Positions 1-8,429 of a stretch of DNA of 46,982 bases are shown piece by piece. The stretch comes from Pseudomonas sp. Lineage in GTDB: Bacteria; Pseudomonadota; Gammaproteobacteria; Pseudomonadales; Pseudomonadaceae. The stretch lies in NCBI RefSeq assembly GCF_028293835.1, contig NZ_JAQGNX010000165.1:1-46982 (forward strand). The letters are read 5' to 3'. Position numbers and translations under genes: made by a program. Position 1 is the first letter of the stretch. The number at the start of each line of letters is the position of its first letter. Under the pieces are notes generated by a model. The model did no database searches. It was not told the origin of the DNA and was given only the letters and a program-made list of their open reading frames with translations.

Positions 1-23
1 TGCCAATTGTGAGCGAGGGTTCC

Positions 24-680
24 ATGAGCACTGCCCTGAAAATCGATTTCGTCTCCGATGTGTCCTGCCCATGGTGTGTGGTTGGTCTGCGCGCGTTGAA
101 CCAGGCGCTGGCTGATCTAGGCGATGAGGTCAAGGCGGAGATCCATTTCCAGCCGTTCGAGCTTAATCCTAAGATGCCAGCCGAAGGCCAAGACCTCAAC
201 GAACACATCTTCGAGAAATATGGTTCGACACCTGAACAGTCGAAGCAGAATCGCGAAATGATCCGTCAACGGGGCGCCGAGCTGGGCTTTACGTTTTCTC
301 AAGGCGACCGCCGTATCTACAACACCTTCGATGCCCATCGGCTGCTGCATTGGGCTGAGTTGGAAGGCAAGCAGCAAGCGCTGAAAGAAGCGCTGTTCGC
401 CGCGTACTTTACCGACCACGCTGACCCTTCGGATCATCAGGTTCTGGCTAATGTGGCCGGGCAGGTTGGCCTGGATCGGCAACGCGCAGAATCAGTTCTG
501 GCGTCGGGCGAATACAGCGCCGAGGTCCGCGAAATTGAACAGCTGTGGGTGTCACGAGGCGTCAGTTCGGTGCCGACCATCGTCTTTAACGACCGCTATG
601 CAGTGTCGGGCGGCCAGCCAGTAGAAGCGTTTGCCGACGCCATTCGTCAGATCATCAGCGAGTCGGTTGAGGTGCAATAA
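24..680 (+). CDS. DsbA/FrnE-family thioredoxin-fold oxidoreductase
   Basis: A protein of about 218 residues of the DsbA-like superfamily (FrnE / 2-hydroxychromene-2-carboxylate isomerase type). The N-terminus shows a beta strand (KIDFVSD) leading into the redox motif CPWC at residues 15-18. Near the C-terminus SVPTIVF provides the cis-proline loop typical of thioredoxin folds. There is no signal peptide, so it should be cytoplasmic, as FrnE-type proteins are. The ATG at 24 is preferred because the protein then starts just before the fold; an in-frame GTG at 9 would add five residues. The substrate is unknown; a dithiol oxidoreductase or isomerase role is inferred from the motif. A 56-bp gap separates it from the GntR gene downstream, so it is probably not part of that cluster. 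Confidence 0.85.
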   Translation: MSTALKIDFVSDVSCPWCVVGLRALNQALADLGDEVKAEIHFQPFELNPKMPAEGQDLNEHIFEKYGSTPEQSKQNREMIRQRGAELGFTFSQGDRRIYNTFDAHRLLHWAELEGKQQALKEALFAAYFTDHADPSDHQVLANVAGQVGLDRQRAESVLASGEYSAEVREIEQLWVSRGVSSVPTIVFNDRYAVSGGQPVEAFADAIRQIISESVEVQ

Positions 681-736
681 CGCTGAACTGAAAAACCACT
701 TGCCTGACGCCCCCACTTTCGGTTATCACTTTGTAC

Positions 737-1450
737 ATGATTAGACATGTCCGATTTGATAAGAAACAACGCGTAGTCGATGAACTCGCACGGCGCATCG
801 AGAGTGGCCAGTGGGGCGCCGGGAATTTATTGCCGGGTGAGCACCAAATGGCCGTTGAGTTTGATGTCAGCCGAGGCACGCTGCGTGAAGCCCTGTCCGA
901 ACTCAAGCGGCGCAATTACATTGCGACCCAGTCCGGCGTCGGTTCTATCGTCACCTACGACGGCATCTCGCTTGACCAACGCAGTGGTTGGGCACAAGCC
1001 CTGGCCGACTCCGGCGCGGGTATCAGCACCGAAGTTCTGCGCATCGTAGCGGTCGAGCGGCCTGACTTGGACGTGCGCTTCGGCACCACCCAATTCATTG
1101 CCGTCGACCGTCGTCGCCGGGCAGCCGACGGCAGCATGGTCTCCCTTGAGCGCGCTTTGATCCCCGCCCGCGACGGTTTGGAAAGCCTGCCTAAAACCGG
1201 CCTGATCGACGACTCCCTGACCATTACCATGGCTGCCCACGGCTACGTCGGTGATCGTGGTGATCAATGGATCGGCGCGGAGCCGTTGGCAGCTTCCGAT
1301 GCGTTGTTGTTGCTACGCGAGCCCGGCAGTGTATTTCTCAAAGCACTGCGCACCACCTACGATCGCCACGAACGGTTCATGGAGCATGTAGAAAGCTTGC
1401 TCGACCCCGTGCATTTCCGTTTGCACCTGGCGTTCGGGAGCCAGTCATGA
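737..1450 (+). CDS. GntR-family (HutC/UTRA) transcriptional regulator, YegW-like
   Basis: An N-terminal winged helix of the GntR type spans about residues 5-70, with the recognition helix around FDVSRGTLREALSELKRR. A UTRA-type ligand-binding domain follows from about residue 80, ending in a strand containing YDRHERFMEHVESLLDP. Such regulators usually bind a sugar- or nucleotide-like effector and repress the neighbouring catabolic operon. The ATG at 737 is chosen over an in-frame TTG at 731. Its stop overlaps the next gene as ATGA, so it is the first gene of a coupled cluster with the ADP-ribosylglycohydrolase. The layout matches E. coli yegTUVW, where YegW is the GntR regulator. The effector is unknown; it is probably an intermediate of the pathway in this cluster. 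Confidence 0.88.
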   Translation: MIRHVRFDKKQRVVDELARRIESGQWGAGNLLPGEHQMAVEFDVSRGTLREALSELKRRNYIATQSGVGSIVTYDGISLDQRSGWAQALADSGAGISTEVLRIVAVERPDLDVRFGTTQFIAVDRRRRAADGSMVSLERALIPARDGLESLPKTGLIDDSLTITMAAHGYVGDRGDQWIGAEPLAASDALLLLREPGSVFLKALRTTYDRHERFMEHVESLLDPVHFRLHLAFGSQS

Positions 1451-2460
1451 ACCCCGAAGGCCGAGCTGATCGCGCATTGGCCGCGTTTTACGGGTTGGCC
1501 TTGGGCGACGCCCTGGGCATGCCGACGCAATCACTTAACCGCGAGCAAATCACCGCACGCTTCGGCTCAGTGACGAGCCTGCTCGATGCCGGCCCTGATC
1601 AACCCATCGCACCGAACATGGTCGCCGGTTCGATTACTGACGACACCGAACAAGCGGTGCTGGTCGCTGAGTTATTGATCGAAAGTGGCGGACACATCAT
1701 CCCTTCGGACTTGGCCCAGCGCCTGATCGATTGGGAAGCGGTGATGCACGCCAAGGGTTCCCAAGACCTGCTGGGTCCTTCCACCAAGCGCGCCATCGAG
1801 ATGATTCTCGCCGGTCACAGCCCCGAAGAAGCGGGCCGTTTCGGCACCACCAATGGTGCCGCGATGCGCATAACGCCGGTGGGCATCGCCGCCGATATCG
1901 CCCATCCACAACGTTTTATTAAGTCCGTGGTGCAAGCCTGCCAAGTTACCCACAACACCACGTTGGGGATCTCCAGCGCAGCGGCAGTGGCGGGCGTGGT
2001 CTCCGCTGGCATCAACGGCGCAACCCTGACCGAGGCACTCACTGCTGGGGTGATGTTCGCGCGAATGGGCGAGGGCTACGGGCACTGGGTAGCGGGCGGC
2101 CAGATCGCTGCGCGTATTCAGTGGGCCCGGACCTTGTGCGCTGACTGCGACAACACTCAGTTACCGGCGCTGTTGTACGAGGTGGTCGGTACCTCCGTAG
2201 CGTCGCAAGAATCGGTTGTCGCCGCATTCGCCCTAGCACACCAAGTGGCGTCGGGCCGATTGTCGGCCATCGATGCGTTGTGCATGGCTGCAAGTCTGGG
2301 CGGCGACACCGACACCATCGCGGCGGTATTGGGCGCGATGCTGGGTGCATGCCAAGGCTTGGGCGCCTGGCCGGTCGACATGATCAACCAGATAAAAGCG
2401 GTTAACCAACTTGAACTGGCGCCGCTGGTAGAGGGATTGCTGGCGTTGCGCGCTACCTGA
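1447..2460 (+). CDS. ADP-ribosylglycohydrolase (DraG) family protein, YegU-like
   Basis: About 337 residues, the usual length for the family. The di-metal motifs are all present: an N-terminal GDALGMPTQ, a TDDTEQAV block (acidic ligands D-D-T) around residue 61, and the C-terminal GGDTDTIAAVLGAM. The catalytic metal centre therefore looks intact. The family hydrolyses N- or O-glycosidic bonds to ADP-ribose or related ribosides. Here it lies beside a permease and a PfkB sugar/nucleoside kinase, which suggests a small ribosylated metabolite rather than an ADP-ribosylated protein; that part is inference. The ATG at 1447 overlaps the TGA of the GntR gene (ATGA), favouring translational coupling. 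The open frame extends upstream to 1267 but that part overlaps the regulator gene in another frame and is not coding. Confidence 0.9.
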   Translation: MNPEGRADRALAAFYGLALGDALGMPTQSLNREQITARFGSVTSLLDAGPDQPIAPNMVAGSITDDTEQAVLVAELLIESGGHIIPSDLAQRLIDWEAVMHAKGSQDLLGPSTKRAIEMILAGHSPEEAGRFGTTNGAAMRITPVGIAADIAHPQRFIKSVVQACQVTHNTTLGISSAAAVAGVVSAGINGATLTEALTAGVMFARMGEGYGHWVAGGQIAARIQWARTLCADCDNTQLPALLYEVVGTSVASQESVVAAFALAHQVASGRLSAIDALCMAASLGGDTDTIAAVLGAMLGACQGLGAWPVDMINQIKAVNQLELAPLVEGLLALRAT

Positions 2461-2609
2461 CACTGCTGCGGTAAAGAACGCTGCTGTCGCGCCGGGAAAC
2501 CGCTGCCGGCATGAGGCGTCTGGCTGTCTGGATAACGCTGCAAGACATGGATGTCATTAGATTCCGTACTGCCCACAACCAAAACAATTGGCACATCAGG
2601 AGCCTGACT

Positions 2610-4079
2610 ATGACTTCATCCAACGTCACTCAAGGCGCGGGACAGCTGGAAACCCGTGGCATCGAACCGGTGCCGGAAAACGAATGCAACGGCCATCCGC
2701 TGCAATTGTTCTGGGTCTGGTTCGCCGCCAACATCAGTATTCTCGGCTTGCCGCTGGGGGCGACGCTGGTCGCATTCCGTGGCCTGTCGATCTGGCAGGC
2801 AATCATCGTTGCCATTCTCGGTGCGGGCGGATCATTTGCCGTGGTCGGGATTATCTCGATTGCCGGACGTCGTGGCCGTGCGCCGAGCCTGACCTTGTCC
2901 CGCGCAATATTCGGCGTGCGCGGCAACATCGGGCCGACCATTGTTTCATTGATGTCACGGCTGGGCTGGGAAACGGTTAACTCCACCACCGCCGCCTTTG
3001 TGCTGCTGTCGCTGTGCGCCATCCTGTTTAACACGCCGGTGGAAGCCAAAAGCGCCCCGGGACTGACCCTGCTGTTCATTGGCATTTTTGTGCTGCTGAC
3101 CTTGTGCGTTTCCGGTTTGGGCCACGCCACGTTGCTGGTGATTCAGAAGACCGCCACCTATGTGTTCGGTGCGCTGAACGTCGTGGTGGGCGGATTCTTG
3201 ATTGCCAATATCGACTGGTCTGCCGTGTTCAATGCCACCCCGGCACCGGTCAGCGCCATGATCATTGGCGTCGGCACCATGGCTGCCGGTACCGGGATTG
3301 GTTGGGCCAACGCTGGCGCTGATATGTCGCGTTACCAACATGCCGGTGTGCGTGCCGGAAAACTGGTGGCGTCTGCTGCGTTCGGTGCCGGGATACCGCT
3401 GGTGCTGTTGATCACCCTCGGTGGGCTGCTGTCGGTGGGCAACGACCATCTGGCGTCCGCCACTGATCCGATCATTGCCATTCGTCAGCTGTTGCCGACC
3501 TGGATGGCGGTGCCGTACCTGATTACCGCGTTTGGCGGATTGCTGTTATCCAACAATTTGTCGGTGTATTCGGCGGGCCTGACCACCTTGACCCTGGGGT
3601 TGAAGATCAAGCGCGTGCACGCGGTGATCGTCGACATCGTTGCGATCTTCGCCGGATCGATCTATTTCATGCTGATCGCCGACAGCTTTTACGGCCCATT
3701 TATCACCTTTATTTCGCTGCTGGCGGTGCCGATCACCGCGTGGGTCGGGATCTTCGTCGTGGATTTGATGCACCGTCACTACTACTCGCCGACGGACTTG
3801 ATGAACGTCACGTCAAGCAGCGCATATTGGTACCAAGGCGGTGTTGAATGGCGCGCGCTGGGTGCCTGGGCAGTCGCCATCGTGCTCGGCTTCAGCTTTA
3901 CCACCATCGCCACCACGGCAGATAACGTGTTGTTTGCCGGCCCGTTGTCTGATTCGTGGCTGGGCCACAACGGCCTGGGCTGGATCGTCACCTTCATCGT
4001 CGCCGGCGGCATTTACGCCTTGCTCGGCGGCGCACGTGATCGTCGGATGGCCCTGAACGAGATGTCCCATGTCCGCTAG
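2610..4079 (+). CDS. NCS1-family (cytosine/purine/allantoin-type) permease
   Basis: A 489-residue, highly hydrophobic protein with about twelve predicted membrane spans, resembling CodB-type nucleobase-cation symporters. The N-terminal tail ends before the first span at NGHPLQLFWVWFAANISI; a signature-like stretch GRRGRAPSLTLSRAIFGVRGN follows span 2. The start at 2610 is set by AGGAG at 2598-2602, seven bases upstream; the longer frame from 2511 has no such site. The stop overlaps the kinase start by 11 bases. In E. coli yegTUVW the transporter is a different family (YegT, nucleoside MFS), so here an NCS1 carrier appears to fill the uptake role. The substrate is probably a nucleobase- or nucleoside-like compound; not determined. 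Confidence 0.88.
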   Translation: MTSSNVTQGAGQLETRGIEPVPENECNGHPLQLFWVWFAANISILGLPLGATLVAFRGLSIWQAIIVAILGAGGSFAVVGIISIAGRRGRAPSLTLSRAIFGVRGNIGPTIVSLMSRLGWETVNSTTAAFVLLSLCAILFNTPVEAKSAPGLTLLFIGIFVLLTLCVSGLGHATLLVIQKTATYVFGALNVVVGGFLIANIDWSAVFNATPAPVSAMIIGVGTMAAGTGIGWANAGADMSRYQHAGVRAGKLVASAAFGAGIPLVLLITLGGLLSVGNDHLASATDPIIAIRQLLPTWMAVPYLITAFGGLLLSNNLSVYSAGLTTLTLGLKIKRVHAVIVDIVAIFAGSIYFMLIADSFYGPFITFISLLAVPITAWVGIFVVDLMHRHYYSPTDLMNVTSSSAYWYQGGVEWRALGAWAVAIVLGFSFTTIATTADNVLFAGPLSDSWLGHNGLGWIVTFIVAGGIYALLGGARDRRMALNEMSHVR

Positions 4080-4989
4080 ATTGCTTCACACCGGCCAGGT
4101 CGTTGTCGACCTGGTTATGGCTTTGGATAACCTGCCGCGCTCCGGTGGAGACGTGTTGGCGAGCTCCGCACGCTTCGAGGTGGGCGGCGGTTTCAACGTG
4201 ATGGCTGCGGCTCGCCGCAACGGGATGTCGGTGATTTATCTGGGGCGTCACGGCAACGGGCAGTTCGGCGAACTGGCGCGCCAGGCGATGACCGGCGAAG
4301 GCATTCAAATCGCTGCGCCGGTCACTGATGGACAAGACACCGGTTTGTCCGTGGCACTGATTGAACCCTCGGCCGAGCGCTCGTTCATTTCTTACGTCGG
4401 CGCGGAGGGTGGGCTGTCGGCGAAGGATTTGGCCGGCGTTGAAGTGCAGGCAGGGGATTATGTCTATGTCAGCGGCTACAGCTTGCTGCACCCCGGCAAG
4501 GTTGAGTACCTGTTGGATTGGCTGAGTGCGCTGGGCGAGTCGGTAACCGTGGTATTCGACCCGGGTCCGTTGGTGAGTTCGCCCACGGCGCCAGAGGTGG
4601 CGAAGTTGCTACCCAGGGTTGATCTGTGGACCAGCAACCGTGAGGAAGCGCTGCGCTTCACTGGCGTTGAAGAGACCGCCGATGCGTTGCAGCGTCTGAA
4701 GGATCTGTTGCCGAAGGACGCGTTGATCGTGGTTCGTGACGGACCGCAAGGGTGTTGGATCAGTCAGCACGGGCAAGTGCGGCAGATACGCGGCTTCCCC
4801 GTGACCGCCATCGACACCAACGGCGCAGGCGACGCCCACGCCGGTGTGTTACTGGCAGCGCTGGCCGATGGCCTGACTGCCGACCAGGCGGCGTTACGCG
4901 CTAATGCCGCAGCGGCGCTCGCCGTCACCCGCAGAGGCCCGGCGACTTCGCCGACCTCCGCGGAAGTGGATGCGTTAGTGCTGCGCTAA
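4069..4989 (+). CDS. PfkB/ribokinase-family carbohydrate or nucleoside kinase, YegV-like
   Basis: 306 residues, normal for ribokinase-type enzymes. The N-terminal region has GGGFNVMAAARRNG, equivalent to the GGxGxN substrate motif, and the C-terminal PfkB signature reads DTNGAGDAHAGV, with the catalytic base Asp and the anion-hole GAGD. It should transfer the ATP gamma-phosphate to a sugar or nucleoside hydroxyl in the cytoplasm. The start lies inside the 3' end of the permease gene (11-base overlap), so the two are translated as a unit. With the upstream glycohydrolase it suggests import, phosphorylation and N-glycosidic cleavage of a riboside, in an order I cannot tell. It is the last gene of the cluster; a REP-like palindrome follows. 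Confidence 0.9.
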   Translation: MSARLLHTGQVVVDLVMALDNLPRSGGDVLASSARFEVGGGFNVMAAARRNGMSVIYLGRHGNGQFGELARQAMTGEGIQIAAPVTDGQDTGLSVALIEPSAERSFISYVGAEGGLSAKDLAGVEVQAGDYVYVSGYSLLHPGKVEYLLDWLSALGESVTVVFDPGPLVSSPTAPEVAKLLPRVDLWTSNREEALRFTGVEETADALQRLKDLLPKDALIVVRDGPQGCWISQHGQVRQIRGFPVTAIDTNGAGDAHAGVLLAALADGLTADQAALRANAAAALAVTRRGPATSPTSAEVDALVLR

Positions 4990-5041
4990 GCCGCTTCGCG
5001 AACAAGTTCACGCCTACAGGATTTATGCAACCGACCCGAAT

Positions 5042-5102
5042 CTGTAGGAGCCAACGTGTTGGCGAGGCCATTTAAGTCTCGCTAACATGTTGGCTCCTAC
5101 AG
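5042..5102. repeat. REP-type palindromic repeat (REPIN-like), TGTAGGAGCCAAC family
   Basis: Two inverted arms, CTGTAGGAGCCAACGTG...GGCGAG and its near-complement ending TTGGCTCCTACAG, flank a short spacer. The arms differ by two bases. It lies between two convergent genes, PfkB kinase (+) and sigma-54 activator (-), and could act as a bidirectional transcript end. Related copies are at 13332, 22259, 27438 and 46649. Confidence 0.85.
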
Positions 5103-5125
5103 TGGGTCTTGAGAACGCCGTCCAC

Positions 5126-6523
5126 TCAACGAACAATCTTATCCACATGGATTTCAAGCTTTTTCAGTCGATACCACAGGCTCCGCTCGGAGATGCCGAT
5201 CAACTGTGCAGCGGCGGCCTGGACGCCGTTGGTTTCTTGCAGGGCGGCCAGGATGTAGGCTTTTTCAACGTTGGCCAGCGCCGCATCCAGGTTGTCGGGA
5301 ATGCCCACGCCTTCCGTCAAAAACTGACCGGTATTGCTCTCTATCGGCCGTGAGCCAAACAAGTAGGCGGGCAAGTCGTTTTCTTCGATGGTATTGCTCG
5401 ACGCCACGATGGTGGCGCGTTCTACGCAATTTTGTAGCTCGCGAATATTGCCCGGCCACGGGTAGTTGGCCATCGCCTGCAACGCGTCTGCGCTGAAGCC
5501 GCTAATGCGTTTTCCCGCCGTGGCGCCCAGCACATGGGCAAAATGCCGGGCCAAGGGGGCGATATCTTCCGAGCGCTCGCGCAAGGGTGGCAGCGGAATC
5601 GGAAACACATTCAGACGGTAATAAAGATCCTCGCGAAATTCTTTATTGGCCACGGCTTCCAGCAGATTCTTGTTGGTCGCAGCGATTACCCGCACATCCA
5701 CCTTGCGCTCTCGGGGATCGCCGACCGGCTCGATCACCCGCTCTTGCAGCGCGCGCAGGATTTTCGCCTGCAACGCCAGCGGCATATCGCCGACTTCATC
5801 GAGAAACAGCGTGCCTTTGTCGGCCTGCATAAAGCGCCCTACGCGGTCAGACACCGCGCCGGTAAATGCGCCTTTGCGGTGACCGAACATCTCGCTCTCC
5901 AGCAGCCCTTCGGGAATCGCCGCGCAGTTGACCGCGACAAACGGTTTGCCCGCGCGGTTACCGTGCTTGTGAATCGCACGTGCGATCATTTCTTTACCCG
6001 TACCGCTTTCGCCGGTCAGGAGGATCGTGGCGCTGCTGTCGCGGACCGAGTCCACTGCTTGCAGCACCCGACGAAAGGCCGGGCTTTCACCCACCATGCT
6101 GTCAATCTGCTGATGATGATCAAGCTCGGCGCGCAGCCGCTCGTTGTCACGCAAGATGTCACGAAACTGCAGGGCCTTGTTGACGGTGATGTCCAGCTCG
6201 TCGATGTCGAACGGCTTGCTGATGTAATCGAAAGCACCGTTGCGCATGGACTGCACGGCATTTTTCACCGTGCTATAGGCGGTCATGACGATCACCGGCA
6301 AGCCGGGATAGCGAAGTTTGATTTCCGCCAACAACTGCGGTCCGTCCATCCCCGGCATACGCCAGTCGCTGATCACCAGATCAATCTCTTCACGCTCGAG
6401 CACCGCCAGGGCATGCAGGCCGTTGCCGGCAGTGAACACCTGAATCTCGCCTTGGCTCAAGGCTGACGCCAACAGATCGCAGAGCTTGGGTTCGTCGTCG
6501 ACCACCAGCACGTTATGGCTCAT
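5126..6523 (-). CDS. Sigma-54-dependent response regulator (NtrC/AtoC type)
   Basis: 465 residues with the complete three-domain layout. The receiver holds the acidic pair VVDDE and phospho-acceptor Asp53 (ISDWRMPG). The AAA+ domain has Walker A GESGTGKE (171-178), the sigma-54-contacting GAFTGA (218-223) and Walker B GTLFLDEVGD. A Fis-type HTH follows at about 425-460 (GVQAAAAQLIGISERSLWYRLKKL). It activates RpoN promoters when phosphorylated. Its start overlaps the sensor-kinase stop by four bases (ATGA), so the two form a two-component operon. The likely target is the neighbouring HAD-aminotransferase-hydrolase operon, which has a strong sigma-54 promoter at 11439-11454; this pairing is inferred from position. 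I do not recognise a named orthologue. Confidence 0.93.
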   Translation of the reverse strand: MSHNVLVVDDEPKLCDLLASALSQGEIQVFTAGNGLHALAVLEREEIDLVISDWRMPGMDGPQLLAEIKLRYPGLPVIVMTAYSTVKNAVQSMRNGAFDYISKPFDIDELDITVNKALQFRDILRDNERLRAELDHHQQIDSMVGESPAFRRVLQAVDSVRDSSATILLTGESGTGKEMIARAIHKHGNRAGKPFVAVNCAAIPEGLLESEMFGHRKGAFTGAVSDRVGRFMQADKGTLFLDEVGDMPLALQAKILRALQERVIEPVGDPRERKVDVRVIAATNKNLLEAVANKEFREDLYYRLNVFPIPLPPLRERSEDIAPLARHFAHVLGATAGKRISGFSADALQAMANYPWPGNIRELQNCVERATIVASSNTIEENDLPAYLFGSRPIESNTGQFLTEGVGIPDNLDAALANVEKAYILAALQETNGVQAAAAQLIGISERSLWYRLKKLEIHVDKIVR

Positions 6524-8271
6524 GCCAGACCTCCGTCATGGGCTGGCAGGTACAGATTGAACGTTGCTCCAGCGCCCACAGTGCTGACGCATTCCACCCG
6601 GCCGTCATGGTTCTCCATGATCGAAAAGACCTTGGCCAGGCCCAATCCGGTACCGGAGGCCTTTGTGGTGACAAAGGGGTTAAAGATACGCTCGAGCATG
6701 TCGGATTCAACGCCTTGGCCGCTGTCGGAAATGCCAATGATTGTAATGTTTTGGGCCCAGGAGATGTCGATTGTCAGGGTACCGCCGCCGGGCATGGCGT
6801 CGATGGCATTAAGCACCAGATTCAAACACGCTTGGGTGAGCTGGCGTGCGTCTGCGTAAATCGTCGCGTTGGCATCATGTTCGACTATTCGCGCTTCCAC
6901 TTTATGCGTCGACAATTCAGGCGCGCAGAAGCCCAGCAGGTCCTCTAACAGCGGCCTGGCCAGCTGCGTGGAGCGGATCGGTGCGCTGGGTTTGGCGAAG
7001 TCGAGAAACTCAGTAATCAGGTCGTTGATCCGGGTGACTTCGGAAATCACATATTCCAGGTGACGCATGTCGGCTTCTGGCAAAGACGCCCGGCGGTGCA
7101 GCAACTGGGTCGCGGTCTTGATGATACCCAGTGGATTCCGGATTTCGTGGGCCAGGCCCATGGCCACTTCGCCCAATGCATGCAGGCGGTCGCGACGGCG
7201 CAGTTGGGCTTCAAGGTGCTGGAGTTCCTTCAAGCGCTCGGTCATATGGTTGAAGGTGGTGCTCAGCTCGGCAATTTCATCGCTGCCCACCACTTCAACC
7301 CGTTGCCGATAATCGCCTGCGGTGACCGCCCTGACGCCTTCGGACAGCCTGCGCAACGGCCGGGTCAAACGCCGGGAAATCAACCAGCCGACGCTCAACG
7401 AGAGCACTGAACCGAGCAGCAGAATAGCCAGGAACAAGTTGGTTTGATTCACCAGCCCGACCAGTGTCGTGTGGCGCAGCAGCCCGCTGAAGATGATTCC
7501 TTGCAGTTCGCCGTTGTCATTGAAAATCGGCGTGTACAGCCCGGAATAAGCGCTGGTGGATTGTTCGTTGGGCTGTTTTGTATCGCGCAGGATCTGTTCG
7601 ATTTGCTGCGGCACCACCGCCGGGTGGTTCATGAAGCGCTGGGTCGAGAAAATCTCGCTGAACCCGCCCGCGTCGTTCATGTACAAGCGCAAGTCCAGAG
7701 AGTGCACATCGGCCACGCTGGTGAGAAAGCTACTGTCCAGATAGGTGCCGATCAGCAATTCGTAGTCAACGCCGTCCTGGGTAGACGGATACGTCGATAC
7801 CACGACACCGGCAAACACGCTGCCGTTGTGGATAGTTTGCAACACCGCGTCAGGGGCGAGGCTGATCTGGTCGATGATGTTATCCGACGCTGTCGAAAAC
7901 ACCACCTTATGATCTTTGGTGCGAATCAAAGCGACCACGTCGATGCCCATGGCGTTGGCGAGGTCGGAGGTCAATTTGTTGTGCCGAGCCGATGAGTTCG
8001 TGAACGGGCGAGTATTTTGCAGAAACAGTGGCGAGACCCTGGCGTTATCGCGCTGGATTTCGCTGATTTCGTCTTGAACGATCCGGGTAGATTCTTGCAA
8101 CCAGACCCGCACGTTACTTTCGAATATTTGTGACAAGGTGGTCGCGGCGAGCTCAGCGGCGATCATCGTCGGAATCACGCTCACCAGCCAAAATGCCAGT
8201 ACCAGCTTACGCTGCAAGCTCCAACGCGAGAGGGAAAACACTTTCTGGGTGGGGCCGGGTTGTTCAGTCAT
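6520..8271 (-). CDS. Membrane sensor histidine kinase partnered with the sigma-54 activator
   Basis: 583 residues. A transmembrane helix at about 22-45 and a second at about 276-298 enclose a periplasmic domain of some 230 residues, probably Cache-like. HAMP follows at about 298-350 (RRLTRPLRRLSEGV), then a HisKA domain with phospho-acceptor His375 in GLAHEIRNPLG, then HATPase_c with DSGQGV and GTGLGLAKV. It should autophosphorylate on sensing a periplasmic ligand and pass phosphate to the adjacent regulator. There is no strong Shine-Dalgarno before the ATG at 8271. The ligand is unknown; the large periplasmic domain fits a small metabolite. Confidence 0.92.
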   Translation of the reverse strand: MTEQPGPTQKVFSLSRWSLQRKLVLAFWLVSVIPTMIAAELAATTLSQIFESNVRVWLQESTRIVQDEISEIQRDNARVSPLFLQNTRPFTNSSARHNKLTSDLANAMGIDVVALIRTKDHKVVFSTASDNIIDQISLAPDAVLQTIHNGSVFAGVVVSTYPSTQDGVDYELLIGTYLDSSFLTSVADVHSLDLRLYMNDAGGFSEIFSTQRFMNHPAVVPQQIEQILRDTKQPNEQSTSAYSGLYTPIFNDNGELQGIIFSGLLRHTTLVGLVNQTNLFLAILLLGSVLSLSVGWLISRRLTRPLRRLSEGVRAVTAGDYRQRVEVVGSDEIAELSTTFNHMTERLKELQHLEAQLRRRDRLHALGEVAMGLAHEIRNPLGIIKTATQLLHRRASLPEADMRHLEYVISEVTRINDLITEFLDFAKPSAPIRSTQLARPLLEDLLGFCAPELSTHKVEARIVEHDANATIYADARQLTQACLNLVLNAIDAMPGGGTLTIDISWAQNITIIGISDSGQGVESDMLERIFNPFVTTKASGTGLGLAKVFSIMENHDGRVECVSTVGAGATFNLYLPAHDGGLA

Positions 8272-8348
8272 TACGTTCGCTTATCGGAGCAGCCAAACCA
8301 GGTGGTGATCGTTCCGAAGAACGGCGAGCGTTTCCAGCCAGACCCAGT

Positions 8349-8404
8349 CCTTTCAGTACGCCGGATAAGCAGTCGTGGTACGGACTGCCCAGAGAACTGA
8401 AAGG
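8349..8404. other. Nested inverted repeats in the hydrolase/kinase intergenic region
   Basis: Outer arms CCTTTCAGT (8349-8357) and ACTGAAAGG (8396-8404) enclose inner arms CAGTC (8370-8374) and GACTG (8383-8387). The region lies between the end of the alpha/beta hydrolase gene and the kinase start, both on the - strand. It may be an imperfect terminator of the upstream operon or an operator for the kinase operon. There is no obvious U-tract. Confidence 0.4.
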
Positions 8405-8429
8405 AGTATGGGCGAGAAACAGGATGGGT

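Noticed and set aside
5534..6466. + strand frame of 310 codons opposite the sigma-54 activator
   Set aside because: Shadow of the activator gene, no start signal.
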